Positions 7,957-16,103 of a DNA stretch of 64,000 bases are shown here, in pieces. The position numbers and the translations under genes are program-made. The DNA is from WTGU01 sp965242855. GTDB lineage: Bacteria; Pseudomonadota; Alphaproteobacteria; UBA828. The DNA lies in NCBI GenBank assembly GCA_965242855.1, contig OZ251509.1:2666001-2730000 (forward strand), given 5' to 3'. Numbering within the stretch: the stretch's first letter is position 1; every line of letters starts with the position of its first letter. Below the pieces are notes generated by a model. That model was not told the DNA's origin. It saw only the letters and a list, made by a program, of their open reading frames with translations, and searched no databases.

Positions 7957-9711
7957 TCAGCCTTCGCCGCTCCGAGGCGCGCGGAGCGGCGCGGTCGCGC
8001 CCTCGTCGAGCGTGCCCGATTCGGAGACGGCGACGGCGTAGTCGCGCCGGGCGGCGGCGGCGGAGACCAGCGCGTCGCGAACGTCCGCGGCCACGTCCGC
8101 GGGCGCGCGGCGGCGCGGGTCGCCGTAGCCGGCCCCACCCGGCAGCAGCAGCCGCAGGCGCCGGCCGGGCGGGATCGTCTGCTGGCCCTTGCCGCGGAGC
8201 CGCGTGCCGTCGTCGAGGGCGATCGCGCCGGCGGCGCCGTTCAGCCCGCCGCCCCGGCCGCGCGCCGGGTGATGGATGCGCTCGAACTGCGCCAGCACGC
8301 TGAAGGGCGCCCCGTCGGCGCCGCCGATCTCGATCGCCTGGCCGAGCCCGCCGCGGCGAAGGCCGGCGCCGCCGGTGTCCGGCGCCAATTCCTTGCGCCA
8401 GACGACGATGGGCGCCACCGTCTCGGTAGCCTCGGCCGGCATGGTGCGCACGCCGCTCGGAAAGGCGGTCGCCGACAGCCCGTCGAGGGTCGGCCGCGCG
8501 CCCGAGCCGCCGCTGTTGAAGAGGGCGATCTCGAATTCGGGAGGCTCCCGCTCGGCGTTGCGCCGGGCCTCGCCGTCGATCGCCGTCGCCCCGCCCCGGA
8601 GCTGCACGATCCAGAGCGAGGCCGCGCCCTCCGCCGGGACCAGACCCGGCGCGGCCTGGTGGAGGCAGCCGAACACCAGGTCGGGGAGCATGTGGCCGAT
8701 GACGTGGCGCGCGGCGACCGGCCACGGGCGCTGCGCGTTGAGGATCGAGCCCTCGGGCGCCGATACCGTCAGCGGCGCGAGCGAGCCGGCGTTGTTCGGG
8801 ACTTCCTTCGCGACGATGCATTTGAGGCCGAAGCAGGTGTAGGCGGCGGTGTAATTGAGCACCACGTTGATGCCGTGATTGCTCGCCGGCGAGGTGCCGG
8901 CGTAATCGACGTGGATGCCGTCGCGGGAGACGGTCATCTCGGCGGCGAGCGTGATGGGCTCGTCATAGCCGTCCATCGTCAGGCTGTGCCTGTAGGTGCC
9001 CTTCGGCAATTCGGCGATGGCGGCGAGCGTCGCCTCCCGCGACCGCTCGACGATCTCATCGGCCAGCGCGTCGAGTTCCTCGAGCCCGAATTCGTCCATC
9101 ATGGCGCGCAGGCGGTCCGCCCCCGTCCGGTTGCAGGCGATCAGCGAGAACAGATCGCCCTCGAGCTGGAGGGGTTCGCGCACGTTCCAGCGCACCATCT
9201 CCAGCAGGTCCTCGTTCATGCGCCCTTCGCGGACCAGCGGCATGATCGGGATGTAGAGCCCTTCCTCGAAGACCGAGCGCGCGTCCGGCCCGAAGCCGCG
9301 CCCGCCGATGTCCACGACGTGGGCCGTGCAGGCGAAGGAGCCGATGACGCGGCCGCCCTTGAACACCGGCGTCACCACCGTGAGGTCGTGCAGGTGCCCG
9401 CAGGTGAGCCACGGGTCGTTGGTGATCAGGACGTCGCCCTCGCGCAGGCTCTCGTTCGGGTAGCGGTCGAGGAAGTGGCGCACGGCCGCCGCCATGGAGT
9501 TGACGTGCCCCGGCGTGCCGGTCACCGCCTGGGCCAGCATCCGGCCCCTGGTGTCGAACACCCCGGCCGAGAGATCGCCGGCCTCCCGCACGGTGGTGCT
9601 GAAAGCGGTCCGCAGCAGGGTCTGCGCCTGCTCCTCGACCACCGACAGCAGCCGGTTCCACATGATCTGCGCGTGGATCCGGGCGAGCCCGGCTTCGCTG
9701 CTTGCGCTCAT
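7957..9711 (-). CDS. hyuB: Hydantoinase B / oxoprolinase family, subunit B
   Basis: Catalytic-half partner of HyuA-type ATP-dependent hydantoinases/5-oxoprolinases that open cyclic amides such as N-methylhydantoin or oxoproline. The characteristic N-terminus (IMWNRLLSVVEEQAQTLLRT, AFSTTVREAGDLSAGVFD) and the block ITNDPWLTCGHLHDLTVVTP with its conserved His residues are present. At 584 aa it has family length. Its ATG overlaps the TGA of the A subunit (ATGA), a typical coupled pair. Substrate cannot be assigned from sequence. Confidence 0.9.
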   Translation of the reverse strand: MSASSEAGLARIHAQIMWNRLLSVVEEQAQTLLRTAFSTTVREAGDLSAGVFDTRGRMLAQAVTGTPGHVNSMAAAVRHFLDRYPNESLREGDVLITNDPWLTCGHLHDLTVVTPVFKGGRVIGSFACTAHVVDIGGRGFGPDARSVFEEGLYIPIMPLVREGRMNEDLLEMVRWNVREPLQLEGDLFSLIACNRTGADRLRAMMDEFGLEELDALADEIVERSREATLAAIAELPKGTYRHSLTMDGYDEPITLAAEMTVSRDGIHVDYAGTSPASNHGINVVLNYTAAYTCFGLKCIVAKEVPNNAGSLAPLTVSAPEGSILNAQRPWPVAARHVIGHMLPDLVFGCLHQAAPGLVPAEGAASLWIVQLRGGATAIDGEARRNAEREPPEFEIALFNSGGSGARPTLDGLSATAFPSGVRTMPAEATETVAPIVVWRKELAPDTGGAGLRRGGLGQAIEIGGADGAPFSVLAQFERIHHPARGRGGGLNGAAGAIALDDGTRLRGKGQQTIPPGRRLRLLLPGGAGYGDPRRRAPADVAADVRDALVSAAAARRDYAVAVSESGTLDEGATAPLRAPRSGEG

Positions 9712-11813
9712 CGGGCGTCTCCCGTTTCGCGTTTCCGGCGTTCCATCACGATCGTGCCCAGCGCGTCCACCGAGGCGGCGAAGGCCGTGCTCACGACCGC
9801 GGTCGTGTCCGTCTCCACGATCAGGGCCGGCCCGTCGACGGAGGCGCCGGGGGCGAACTCCGCGCGGCGATAGACCGCCGCCTCGACCATCTCGCCGGTG
9901 CCCGGATCGAGCACGGGCCGCGTCCCCCGCGCGGGCGGCGGCGGTGCGGGCGGCGGCGGCTCCGGACGCGCGGGCGCCGCCGGCACGGTAGTCACCTCTA
10001 CGGACCAGCTCACGATCTCGAGGTCGAGCTTCGGAATGATACGCCCGTAGAGGCCCTCGTAGGCGGTTTCGAACGCGGCGCGGACCACGCCGGCGTCGTC
10101 CGCGCCCCAGACGCGGCGGGGAAGCGGCACGGCGACCTCGTGGCCCTGCCCCAGATAGCGCATGTAGGCCGCGCGGTGCTCTACGGTGGGCGCGCCTGGC
10201 GCGCCGCGCGCGACGACGGCGGCGGCCTCGCGCCGCATCTCCTCCAGCACGCGGTTGGCGGCGTCCGCGTCGAACGCGCTCAGGACCTGGTAGGCGCTGC
10301 GCACCACCTCGTAGGCGACCGGCGCGCAGAGGAAGCCTACGGCCGAGCCCACCGCCGCCGCGGTCGGGATCAGGACGCGGTCCATGTCGAGCTTCTCGGC
10401 GAGACGCGCGGCGTGCAACGGCGCCGCCCCGCCGAAGGCGATCATGGCGCGTTCGCCCAGCGTCGCGCCGATCTCGATGGCGTGAACCCGCGCGGCACTC
10501 GCCATGTTCTCGTCGACCACCTCGCTCGTGCCCAGCGCCGCCATCCGGGGCTCCAGGCCGAGCGGCGCGCCCATGTCGCGCGTCAGCGCCTCCTCGGCGG
10601 CGGCGGCGTCCAGGGCGATGCGCCCGTCCGAGAATTCGGCAGGGTCGATGCGCCCCAGCGCCACGTCCGCGTCCGTCACCGTGGGCGCCGCGCCGCCGCG
10701 GCCGTAGCAGGCCGGCCCCGGGTCGGCGCCGGCGCTCTCCGGCCCCACCGCGATGCGGCCCAGCCGGTCGACGGCGGCGATTGAGCCGCCGCCGGCGCCG
10801 ATCTCGACCATCTCGATCACGGGGACGCGCAACGGCAGGCCGCTGCCCTTGAGGAAGCGGTGGGCGCGGGCGACCTCGAAGGTCCGCGTGGTCGTGGGCT
10901 GGGCGTCGTCGATCAGGCAGATCTTGGCCGTCGTGCCGCCCATGTCGAAGGAGAGCACGCGGTCGAGCCCGCAGCGGCGGGCCACGTCGCTGGCGAAGAC
11001 GGCGCCGCCGACCGGCCCGGATTCGACCAGGCGGATGGGGAAGCGGATCGCCGTCTCCACGTCGGTCACGCCGCCGCCGGACAGCATGACGAAGAGCGGA
11101 CAGGCGAAGCCGCGCGCGCGCAGGCCCCGTTCGAGGCCGCGCAGGTAGCGCGCCATGAGCGGCTGGACGTAGGCGTTGGCGCAGGCGGTGGAGAAGCGTT
11201 CGTACTCGCGCATCTCCGGCGCCGCCTCGGAGGAGAGGGTGACGGGCAGGTCCGGCAGCGCCTCCTGCAGCACGGCGCGCGCGCGGCGTTCGTGCGCCGG
11301 GTTGACGTAGCTGTGCAGGAAGCCGACCGCGGCGCTTTCGACGCCTTCCGCCGCGAGGCGCGCGGCGATGGCGGCCAGCGCGTCCTCGTCGAGCGGCAGG
11401 AGCGCCGCGCCCGAGGCGTCGAGCCGCTCGGGGACGGGGAAGCGCAGATGCCGCGGCACCAGCGGCACGGGCTTCTCCATCTCGATGTCGTATTGCTCGA
11501 ACCGGCTCTCGGTGCCCATCTCGATCGAGTCGCGAAACCCTTCGGTGGTCACCAGCGCGGTGCGCGCGCCCTTGCGCTCGATCAGCGCGTTGGTGGCGAG
11601 CGTCGTGCCGTGGATCACCAGCGCCACGTCCTCGGGCGCCGCACCGCCGGCCTCCATCGCCTGCGCGAGACCTTGCCGCACGCCCTCCTCGGGCGCATCG
11701 GGCGTCGTCAGCACCTTCGCGGTGAACCGCGCCTCCCCGCGCTCCAGCACGATGTCGGTGAAGGTCCCGCCGATGTCCACACCGATCCGCGCCTTCGCGT
11801 CGCACTCCGTCAT
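9708..11813 (-). CDS. hyuA: Hydantoinase A / oxoprolinase family, subunit A
   Basis: Actin-fold ATPase subunit of a hydantoinase/oxoprolinase. The phosphate-1 loop RIGVDIGGTFTDIVLE is at the N-terminus, followed by HGTTLATNALIERKGA. The second ATP-binding block SFDMGGTTAKICLIDD (about residue 287) and IGAGGGSIAAVD follow, then the C-terminal GGAAPLHAARLAEKL. The start at 11813 (MTECDAKAR) is chosen over the longer frame to 12161, which runs into the divergent promoter region. 701 aa; overlaps hyuB by 4 bases. A proline-rich linker (PEPPPPAPPPPARG) lies near the C-terminus. Confidence 0.9.
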   Translation of the reverse strand: MTECDAKARIGVDIGGTFTDIVLERGEARFTAKVLTTPDAPEEGVRQGLAQAMEAGGAAPEDVALVIHGTTLATNALIERKGARTALVTTEGFRDSIEMGTESRFEQYDIEMEKPVPLVPRHLRFPVPERLDASGAALLPLDEDALAAIAARLAAEGVESAAVGFLHSYVNPAHERRARAVLQEALPDLPVTLSSEAAPEMREYERFSTACANAYVQPLMARYLRGLERGLRARGFACPLFVMLSGGGVTDVETAIRFPIRLVESGPVGGAVFASDVARRCGLDRVLSFDMGGTTAKICLIDDAQPTTTRTFEVARAHRFLKGSGLPLRVPVIEMVEIGAGGGSIAAVDRLGRIAVGPESAGADPGPACYGRGGAAPTVTDADVALGRIDPAEFSDGRIALDAAAAEEALTRDMGAPLGLEPRMAALGTSEVVDENMASAARVHAIEIGATLGERAMIAFGGAAPLHAARLAEKLDMDRVLIPTAAAVGSAVGFLCAPVAYEVVRSAYQVLSAFDADAANRVLEEMRREAAAVVARGAPGAPTVEHRAAYMRYLGQGHEVAVPLPRRVWGADDAGVVRAAFETAYEGLYGRIIPKLDLEIVSWSVEVTTVPAAPARPEPPPPAPPPPARGTRPVLDPGTGEMVEAAVYRRAEFAPGASVDGPALIVETDTTAVVSTAFAASVDALGTIVMERRKRETGDAR

Positions 11814-11924
11814 CGCCGCCCCGCCGTTCGGACTCGCGCGGCGATATTGCTGGCAAAACCCCGCGCCGTCGAGGGGCGAAGCGGACGCCTTGCGCGGCGG
11901 CTCCTCCGCCTCGGCGCCACGGCG

Positions 11925-11953
11925 TTGGAAAGCGGACGCATCCCGCCTACACT
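11925..11953 (+). promoter_or_regulatory. Promoter of the epimerase/dehydrogenase gene
   Basis: TTGGAA (11925-11930), a 17-base spacer and TACACT (11948-11953) precede the start codon at 11965. The predicted 5' leader is only about 5 bases and lacks a clear ribosome binding site, so this is a second candidate for a leaderless or near-leaderless message. Confidence 0.4.
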
Positions 11954-11964
11954 CCGCTCGCCAG

Positions 11965-12918
11965 ATGCGGAAGATCCTCGTCACCGGCGCGCTCGGGCAG
12001 ATCGGCGCCGAGCTGGTGCCGGCGCTCCGGGAGCGCCACGGCCGCGACCGGGTCGTCGCCTCCGGCTGGCGCCACCGGCCCGTGGACGCGGTCGTCGACG
12101 GCGGGCCGTTCGAGATTCTCGACTGCACGAAGCCGGACGACATCCGCGCCGTCGTCGACAAGCACCGGGTCGGGACGATCTACCACATGGCGGCGATGCT
12201 CTCCGTGCTGGGCGAGGAGCGGCCGGAAGACGCATGGGCGCTCAATCTCGGCGGCTACGCCAACGTGCTGGAGGTCGCCCGGCGCCACGATTGCGCGGTG
12301 TTCTTCCCGAGCTCGATCGGCGCCTTCGGGCCGGGCACGCCGCTCCAGGGCACGCCGCAGGACACGATCCAGCGCCCGACCACGATCTACGGGGTCTCGA
12401 AGGTCGCGGGCGAGCTCCTGGGCGACTACTATCACGCGCGCTTCGGGCTCGACACGCGCGGGCTGCGCCTGCCGGGCCTGATCTCGCACGTGGCGCCGCC
12501 GGGCGGGGGGACCACCGACTACGCCGTGGACATCTTCCACCACGCGCTGCGCGAGGGGCGCTATACCTGCTTCCTGCGCCCGGACACGCGGCTCGACATG
12601 ATGTACATGCCCGACGCCGTGGCCGCCATCCTGGGGCTGATGGAGGCCGACGCCGGGCGCCTCCGCCATCGCAACGCCTTCAACGTGACGGCGATGAGCG
12701 TCACCCCGGCGGCGCTCGCCGCCGAGATCCGCCGCCACGTCCCGGATTTCACGATCGACTACGCGGTCGATCCGCTGCGCCAGGCGATCGCTGATTCCTG
12801 GCCCGATTCGATGGACGACGGCGCCGCCCGCGCCGAGTGGGGCTGGGCGCCGCGTTACGACCTGGCCGCCATGACCGCCGCCATGATCGAGGCGCTGCGG
12901 CGGAAGCGCGGGGCCTGA
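11965..12918 (+). CDS. NAD-dependent epimerase/dehydratase, L-threonine 3-dehydrogenase-like
   Basis: Extended short-chain dehydrogenase. The Rossmann NAD loop is MRKILVTGALGQIGAEL. The catalytic Ser/Tyr-Lys set appears as FPSSIGAFG and IYGVSKVAGELL (Y-x-x-x-K). GLRLPGLISH and the phrase TTDYAVDIFHHAL are typical of SDR-type L-threonine 3-dehydrogenases, which oxidise threonine to 2-amino-3-ketobutyrate. 317 aa is the expected size. It is divergent from hyuA and converges with the YcbK-type gene 7 bases away. The family is secure; the substrate is likely but not proven. Confidence 0.82.
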   Translation: MRKILVTGALGQIGAELVPALRERHGRDRVVASGWRHRPVDAVVDGGPFEILDCTKPDDIRAVVDKHRVGTIYHMAAMLSVLGEERPEDAWALNLGGYANVLEVARRHDCAVFFPSSIGAFGPGTPLQGTPQDTIQRPTTIYGVSKVAGELLGDYYHARFGLDTRGLRLPGLISHVAPPGGGTTDYAVDIFHHALREGRYTCFLRPDTRLDMMYMPDAVAAILGLMEADAGRLRHRNAFNVTAMSVTPAALAAEIRRHVPDFTIDYAVDPLRQAIADSWPDSMDDGAARAEWGWAPRYDLAAMTAAMIEALRRKRGA

Positions 12919-12925
12919 CCGCCGC

Positions 12926-13465
12926 TCAACCGCCCCAGCGGCGGACCGGCCCCACGTCCAGATGGACGAAATCGGAGCGGCGATAGAGGCCCGCGCCGCC
13001 CATGCCGAGCGCGACCGCCGCCCGCCACGCGGCCTCCGCCGGGATGCCGGGGAAGCGCACGTCCGCCGCCATGCCGAGCGTGTGCAGGGAGTTGCGCGCC
13101 ACGCCTTCGCTCCCGGCCCGCAGCGTCTCGTTGGTCCGGGGCGAGCGGTAGCCCGAGACCAGGCCGACCGGCGCGTCGGTGTCGAGGGCGCGGCGCAGCC
13201 GGAAGAGCTGGTCGAGGACGCCGTAGAAGATGGACGCGACCTCGCCGTTCAGCCGGTCGCGCATGAGATGGCTGTATGCGGCGAGCGCCTGCTGGTCGTA
13301 GGCGCCGTCCCGCCAATAGACGGGGCCGCCGGTTTCGCCCGTCCACAGATTGCGGATCGGCACGCGGCGCACGCCTTTGCGCCCGCCCGCCGCGCCGCTC
13401 CCCGCCGCCGCGAGGACCGCCGCCGCCGCCGCCGCCGCCAAGCAAAGCCGTCGCCGATCGATCAT
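12926..13465 (-). CDS. YcbK/MepK-type DUF882 periplasmic protein
   Basis: Probable periplasmic murein-active peptidase of the M15-like DUF882 family. The N-terminus MIDRRRLCLAAAAAAAVLAA is an Arg-rich signal peptide of Tat-like appearance. The family blocks follow in order: LVSGYRSPRTNETL, SLHTLGMAADVRF (His and Asp Zn ligands) and FVHLDVGPVR (second His). 179 aa is normal. Enzyme activity is inferred from the retained ligand pattern. Confidence 0.85.
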   Translation of the reverse strand: MIDRRRLCLAAAAAAAVLAAAGSGAAGGRKGVRRVPIRNLWTGETGGPVYWRDGAYDQQALAAYSHLMRDRLNGEVASIFYGVLDQLFRLRRALDTDAPVGLVSGYRSPRTNETLRAGSEGVARNSLHTLGMAADVRFPGIPAEAAWRAAVALGMGGAGLYRRSDFVHLDVGPVRRWGG

Positions 13466-13558
13466 GCCGCCCGCCGTTCCGTTCGTTACATTCGCCAGCC
13501 TATGCTATTACAGCAAAAATCTCGAGGCGATCGAACCTTGGGTCAGGGAGGCTGTGAC

Positions 13559-13752
13559 ATGAAGGATACCCGGACGGATGACGCCCTTCTCGAGGCGCTG
13601 AAGCAAGCAGCGGGACGAGAGATGACGGCCGACGAGAGCCACAACCAGAAGGTATCTTTCATCATAGACTCTTCGGGGCCGACAGCAAGATCACCCGCGA
13701 GGTCGTCGAGGCCCAGCTTGCCAGGATGGCGGGAAAGCAGCCCGGGTCGTGA
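13559..13752 (+). pseudogene. Small frameshifted gene upstream of the Fic remnant
   Basis: A strong Shine-Dalgarno (AGGGAGG, 13546-13552) stands 6 bases before an ATG. The frame reads MKDTRTDDALLEALKQAAG, then ESHNQKVSFIIDSSG, and must shift by one base near the G run at 13675-13678 to continue ADSKITREVVEAQLARMAGK to a TGA at 13750-13752. This stop overlaps the GTG of the following Fic remnant. Unshifted, the frame gives basic low-quality sequence to 13900. The composition and position suggest a short partner protein of the Fic gene, possibly an antitoxin; that role is inferred from context only. Confidence 0.4.
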
Positions 13753-14174
13753 TTCTCTTCGAGCTGACCGGACGGAGCGAAGACCATCCCGCATACAGGG
13801 CGCTGCACGTCTCGAACGGAGAACGGCATTACGGCTTCCTGCAATCTCTGGTGACCGCGGCCCTGAGTATAGACCGGCCTTTATCTTTCGCAAATGGTGA
13901 TCAAAGCCATCAATTACCTACCACGCTATTGCCTGCATACGGAAGCGGACGAATACCGCCCCTGCCCCGTGGAAGTGGGGGACTATCAGCCGCCGGAGCA
14001 TTACCGCGTAGACGCCCTGATGGATGACTTCGTGAATGTAGTGAACCGGAATATGTCAAGGCTCTCAAACAAGTCGACGAAACGGAATCGGGGGGCGGTG
14101 GGGAAATCGATCTGGCCCCGTTGCAAAACCTCATGTGGAGACTCCTGAAAGAGCAAATCGGTATCGCCGGATAG
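13749..14174 (+). pseudogene. Fic-family gene remnant lacking the catalytic core
   Basis: Three pieces of a Fic-type AMP-transferase gene can be read. Piece one, from GTG 13749: ...HYGFLQSLVTAALSIDRP. After a frameshift near 13878, piece two: LYLSQMVIKAINYL, HTEADEYRPCPVEVGDY and RVDALMDDFVNVVN, the typical region before the active site. Instead of the family motif HPFx(D/N)GNGR, the sequence near 14045 jumps, in the first frame again, to EYVKALKQVDETES and IDLAPLQNLMWRLLKEQIG, which looks like the C-terminal end of such proteins, ending at TAG 14172-14174. The catalytic loop is therefore deleted and the gene is dead. It follows a small gene as a GTGA overlap. Confidence 0.55.
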
Positions 14175-14356
14175 CGCGCGGTCGGTCGGCTTCGAGGGCG
14201 GTTCCCGGACGGTCGGGCCGGATGCATGGGCGCCGGTGCGGTCGGTTCGAGGCGGGCGCAGCGGCGTGGGCCGCGTGCAACCCGGCAAGCGGACGCTGTG
14301 GGCGGTTGCCGTTCCGGGGTATGATGGCGGCGACGCGGGCCGAAGGGGGCGGGCGA

Positions 14357-15142
14357 ATGGGCGGCGGTGGCGATTGGACGCGACGGCTTGAGCGCGGGCC
14401 GAGTGGGCGCGCGGGTGCGTTGATTGCCTTGACCCTGCTTTCCGGCGCGCTTGCGACCGGCGCTTGCACGCTTCCCTACGAGATGCCCGCGCATGAAGTC
14501 TTTCCCGTACCCGCTGGCGCGCCGCCGGAAGCCGGCGCAACGCTGCTTCATGTTGCGGCGGGCTTCGGTTCCGACCCTTACATGATCAAGGCGTTGATCG
14601 AAGGCGGTGCGGACCCCGACGCTCGCGCCGACAACGGCGCAACGCCGCTGCACTGGGCGGCGGGATACAGTCGCTTCGGAACTGTGATCACGGCGTTGAT
14701 CGGAGCCGGCGCGGACCCCGGCGCGCGCAATGAATTGGGTTTCACGCCGCTTGTTTACGCGGCGGCGTACAATATCAACCCTTCCGTTCGTTACGTGATC
14801 AAGGCGTTGATCGAAGGCGGTGCGGATCCCGGCGCGCGCAACGAACGAGGCGAAACGGCGCTTCATGCGGCGGCGGCGAACAATTCCAAGCCTTCCGTGA
14901 TCAAGGCGTTGATCGAAGGCGGCGCGGACCCCGGCGCGCGCTCCGAACACGGCATAACGCCGCTGCATCATGCGGCGTATAATAATTCCAACCCTTCCGT
15001 GATCAAGGCATTGATCGAAGGCGGTGCGAACCCCGCCACGCGCGATGATGCCGGCAACACTCCCTTCGACTATGCGAAGGACAACGAAGCCTTGAAGGGA
15101 ACGGATGCCTACTGGCTATTGAACGAAGGCCGGTTCGAGTAG
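14357..15142 (+). CDS. Ankyrin-repeat lipoprotein-like protein
   Basis: A hydrophobic segment RAGALIALTLLSGALATGAC suggests a signal peptide with a weak lipobox (TGAC). It is followed by about five ankyrin repeats of about 34 residues, each with a near-identical VIKALIEGGADPGAR helix and an xTPLHxAA turn. The repeats are also almost identical at DNA level (copies near 14583, 14687, 14796, 14898 and 14999), implying recent expansion. The start at 14357 (MGGGGDWTRRLERG) has a purine-rich GGGGGCGGG before it; the open frame extends to 14135 without support. The N-terminus resembles those of small ORFs at 41456 and 16470 (G/S-D-W-x-R-x-L). Probably an exported protein-binding protein; partner unknown. 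261 aa. Confidence 0.7.
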   Translation: MGGGGDWTRRLERGPSGRAGALIALTLLSGALATGACTLPYEMPAHEVFPVPAGAPPEAGATLLHVAAGFGSDPYMIKALIEGGADPDARADNGATPLHWAAGYSRFGTVITALIGAGADPGARNELGFTPLVYAAAYNINPSVRYVIKALIEGGADPGARNERGETALHAAAANNSKPSVIKALIEGGADPGARSEHGITPLHHAAYNNSNPSVIKALIEGGANPATRDDAGNTPFDYAKDNEALKGTDAYWLLNEGRFE

Positions 15143-15180
15143 GGCGGGGCGGGTGTAGGCCATGGGTGCTGATGGTGATA
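15131..15180 (+). repeat. Island-shared repeat A, copy 1
   Basis: Begins with the last codons of the ankyrin gene (CGGTTCGAGTAG) and runs through GGGTGTAGGCCATGGG to about 15180. A nearly identical 51-base segment is at 41424-41474 in the second accessory island, with one inserted base and a few substitutions. Confidence 0.75.
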
Positions 15181-15186
15181 GGACCC

Positions 15187-15223
15187 CCGCCGTGGGCCGT
15201 GTGGGGGCCGTGGGCGCGCATTC
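15187..15223 (+). repeat. Island-shared repeat B, copy 1
   Basis: A 37-base sequence starting CCGCCGTGGGCCGTGTGGGG that differs at only two positions from 41321-41357. Together with repeat A it links the two accessory islands 26 kb apart, though the order of A and B is reversed between them. Confidence 0.75.
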
Positions 15224-15315
15224 CATGCCGGGCGGCGCGGCACGGTGCGCACACAACCCCCGTCACACCGGAACGACACTCACGGGCTGGCTATGGACCG
15301 TGGGCGCTTCACTGA

Positions 15316-15440
15316 TTGGACAATGGGCAAGCCGCAATGGTAGGCGTGCATGGCCCGGCAGGGCCGGGCTCGGCCAGGCGGGGCTTGGCGTGGCCCGGCG
15401 GGGCAAGGCAGGGCTTGGCTTGGCAAGGCAGGGAACACCG
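15316..15440 (+). repeat. GGCNN pentamer array, unit 1
   Basis: The unit starts TTGGACAATGGGCAAGCCGC, continues with AATGGTAGGCGTGCATGG, then has 16 uninterrupted pentamers of the form GGCNN (15352-15433), and ends AACACCG. GGC is invariant at every fifth base while the last two bases vary among at least nine dinucleotides. A 5-base period does not fit codons. Confidence 0.85.
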
Positions 15441-15578
15441 TTGGACAACGAACCCGCCGCAATGGTAGGCGTGAATGGCCATGGCGTGGCGTGGCGCGGC
15501 GGGGCGTGGCACGGCTGGGCAGGGCCGGGCTAGGCGCGGCGCGGCGTGGCTGGGCATGGCAAGGCAGGGAACACCGTT
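15441..15578 (+). repeat. GGCNN pentamer array, unit 2
   Basis: A tandem second copy of the unit: TTGGACAACGAACCCGCCGC, AATGGTAGGCGTGAATGG, a short interruption, 17 GGCNN pentamers (15483-15569) and the same AACACCGTT end. The order of the variable dinucleotides differs from unit 1 except for the final GGCAA GGCAG GG, so the arrays have diverged while the flanks are conserved. Confidence 0.85.
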
Positions 15579-15605
15579 ACCGCCGGGCGGCGGGGTAGTT
15601 GAAAG

Positions 15606-16103
15606 ATGAACCCCGCCGCCCGCGCCGCCGCCTTCGACCGTAGCAACGGCGTGTGCCAACTCTGTGGACAAGCGCCGGCCGCCGAAGCGCACCATTGGGC
15701 GGGAACCCCGCTTGTCGGACCCTACCCGCCCGATAGCGCCTTGACCGGCGCGGACCTTATCGCCCTTTGCGGCATATGCCACGAAATCGCGACAACCCTA
15801 CGCCGCTTCACGCGACATGGCGGCGACAGGTATTCCTTCCTGTCCAAACTGAAAGAGGCCGTCGAACGATGCGATATGAAATCCACATCCAGGGTACGGG
15901 CGCAATCATCATGCACAACGGAGCGGCCGGACTCGACACGCGCTCCCCTGCCAATCTCGAAAAGGCGGAAATCGCCCGAAAGAAAGGAAGCAACCGAACC
16001 GAAACCGACGACGCACGGCTTCGAGAACTCGAATGCCAAACCAGTCTTTGGCTCGACGCGGATGGAACGCCGACAATCCCGGAAGGCGCGCTCCGAAGCA
16101 TGA
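15606..16103 (+). CDS. Small HNH-like zinc-binding protein
   Basis: The N-terminal 85 residues have the layout of a small HNH nuclease or its zinc-ribbon relative: GVCQLCGQAP (CxxC), EAHHWAG (candidate HH of the HNH), and ALCGICHEIATTLRRF (second CxxC plus His). After about residue 88 the frame overlaps the next gene for 235 bases and its sequence becomes Ser/Arg-rich and non-conserved in look, so the functional protein may be only the N-terminal part or there may be a lost stop. It starts 9 bases after a GTAGTTGAAAG spacer and belongs to a phage-type cluster with the next two genes. Nuclease activity is not demonstrated. Confidence 0.5.
   Translation: MNPAARAAAFDRSNGVCQLCGQAPAAEAHHWAGTPLVGPYPPDSALTGADLIALCGICHEIATTLRRFTRHGGDRYSFLSKLKEAVERCDMKSTSRVRAQSSCTTERPDSTRAPLPISKRRKSPERKEATEPKPTTHGFENSNAKPVFGSTRMERRQSRKARSEA

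Larger units (their letters stand above)
15143..15605. other. Non-coding region with pentamer arrays
   Basis: This 463-base interval between the ankyrin gene and the HNH-like gene has no believable CDS. It contains the end of repeat A, repeat B (15187-15223) and two tandem units of a GGCNN pentamer array (15316-15578). Strand asymmetry is extreme: in the arrays G far exceeds C on the plus strand. Confidence 0.7.

Noticed and set aside
13466..13558. tRNA or other structured RNA gene in the accessory-island junctions
   Set aside because: No cloverleaf or anticodon arm could be drawn in this or in the other island edges near 16626, 40430 and 41690.
15316..15578. CRISPR array
   Set aside because: The repeat period is 5 bases without repeat-spacer structure, and there are no cas genes nearby.
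15309..15782. Minus-strand ORFs across the GGCNN arrays (Pro/Ala/Cys-rich)
   Set aside because: The pentamer reads open in several frames on both strands; there is no start signal and no protein-like composition outside the repeat.
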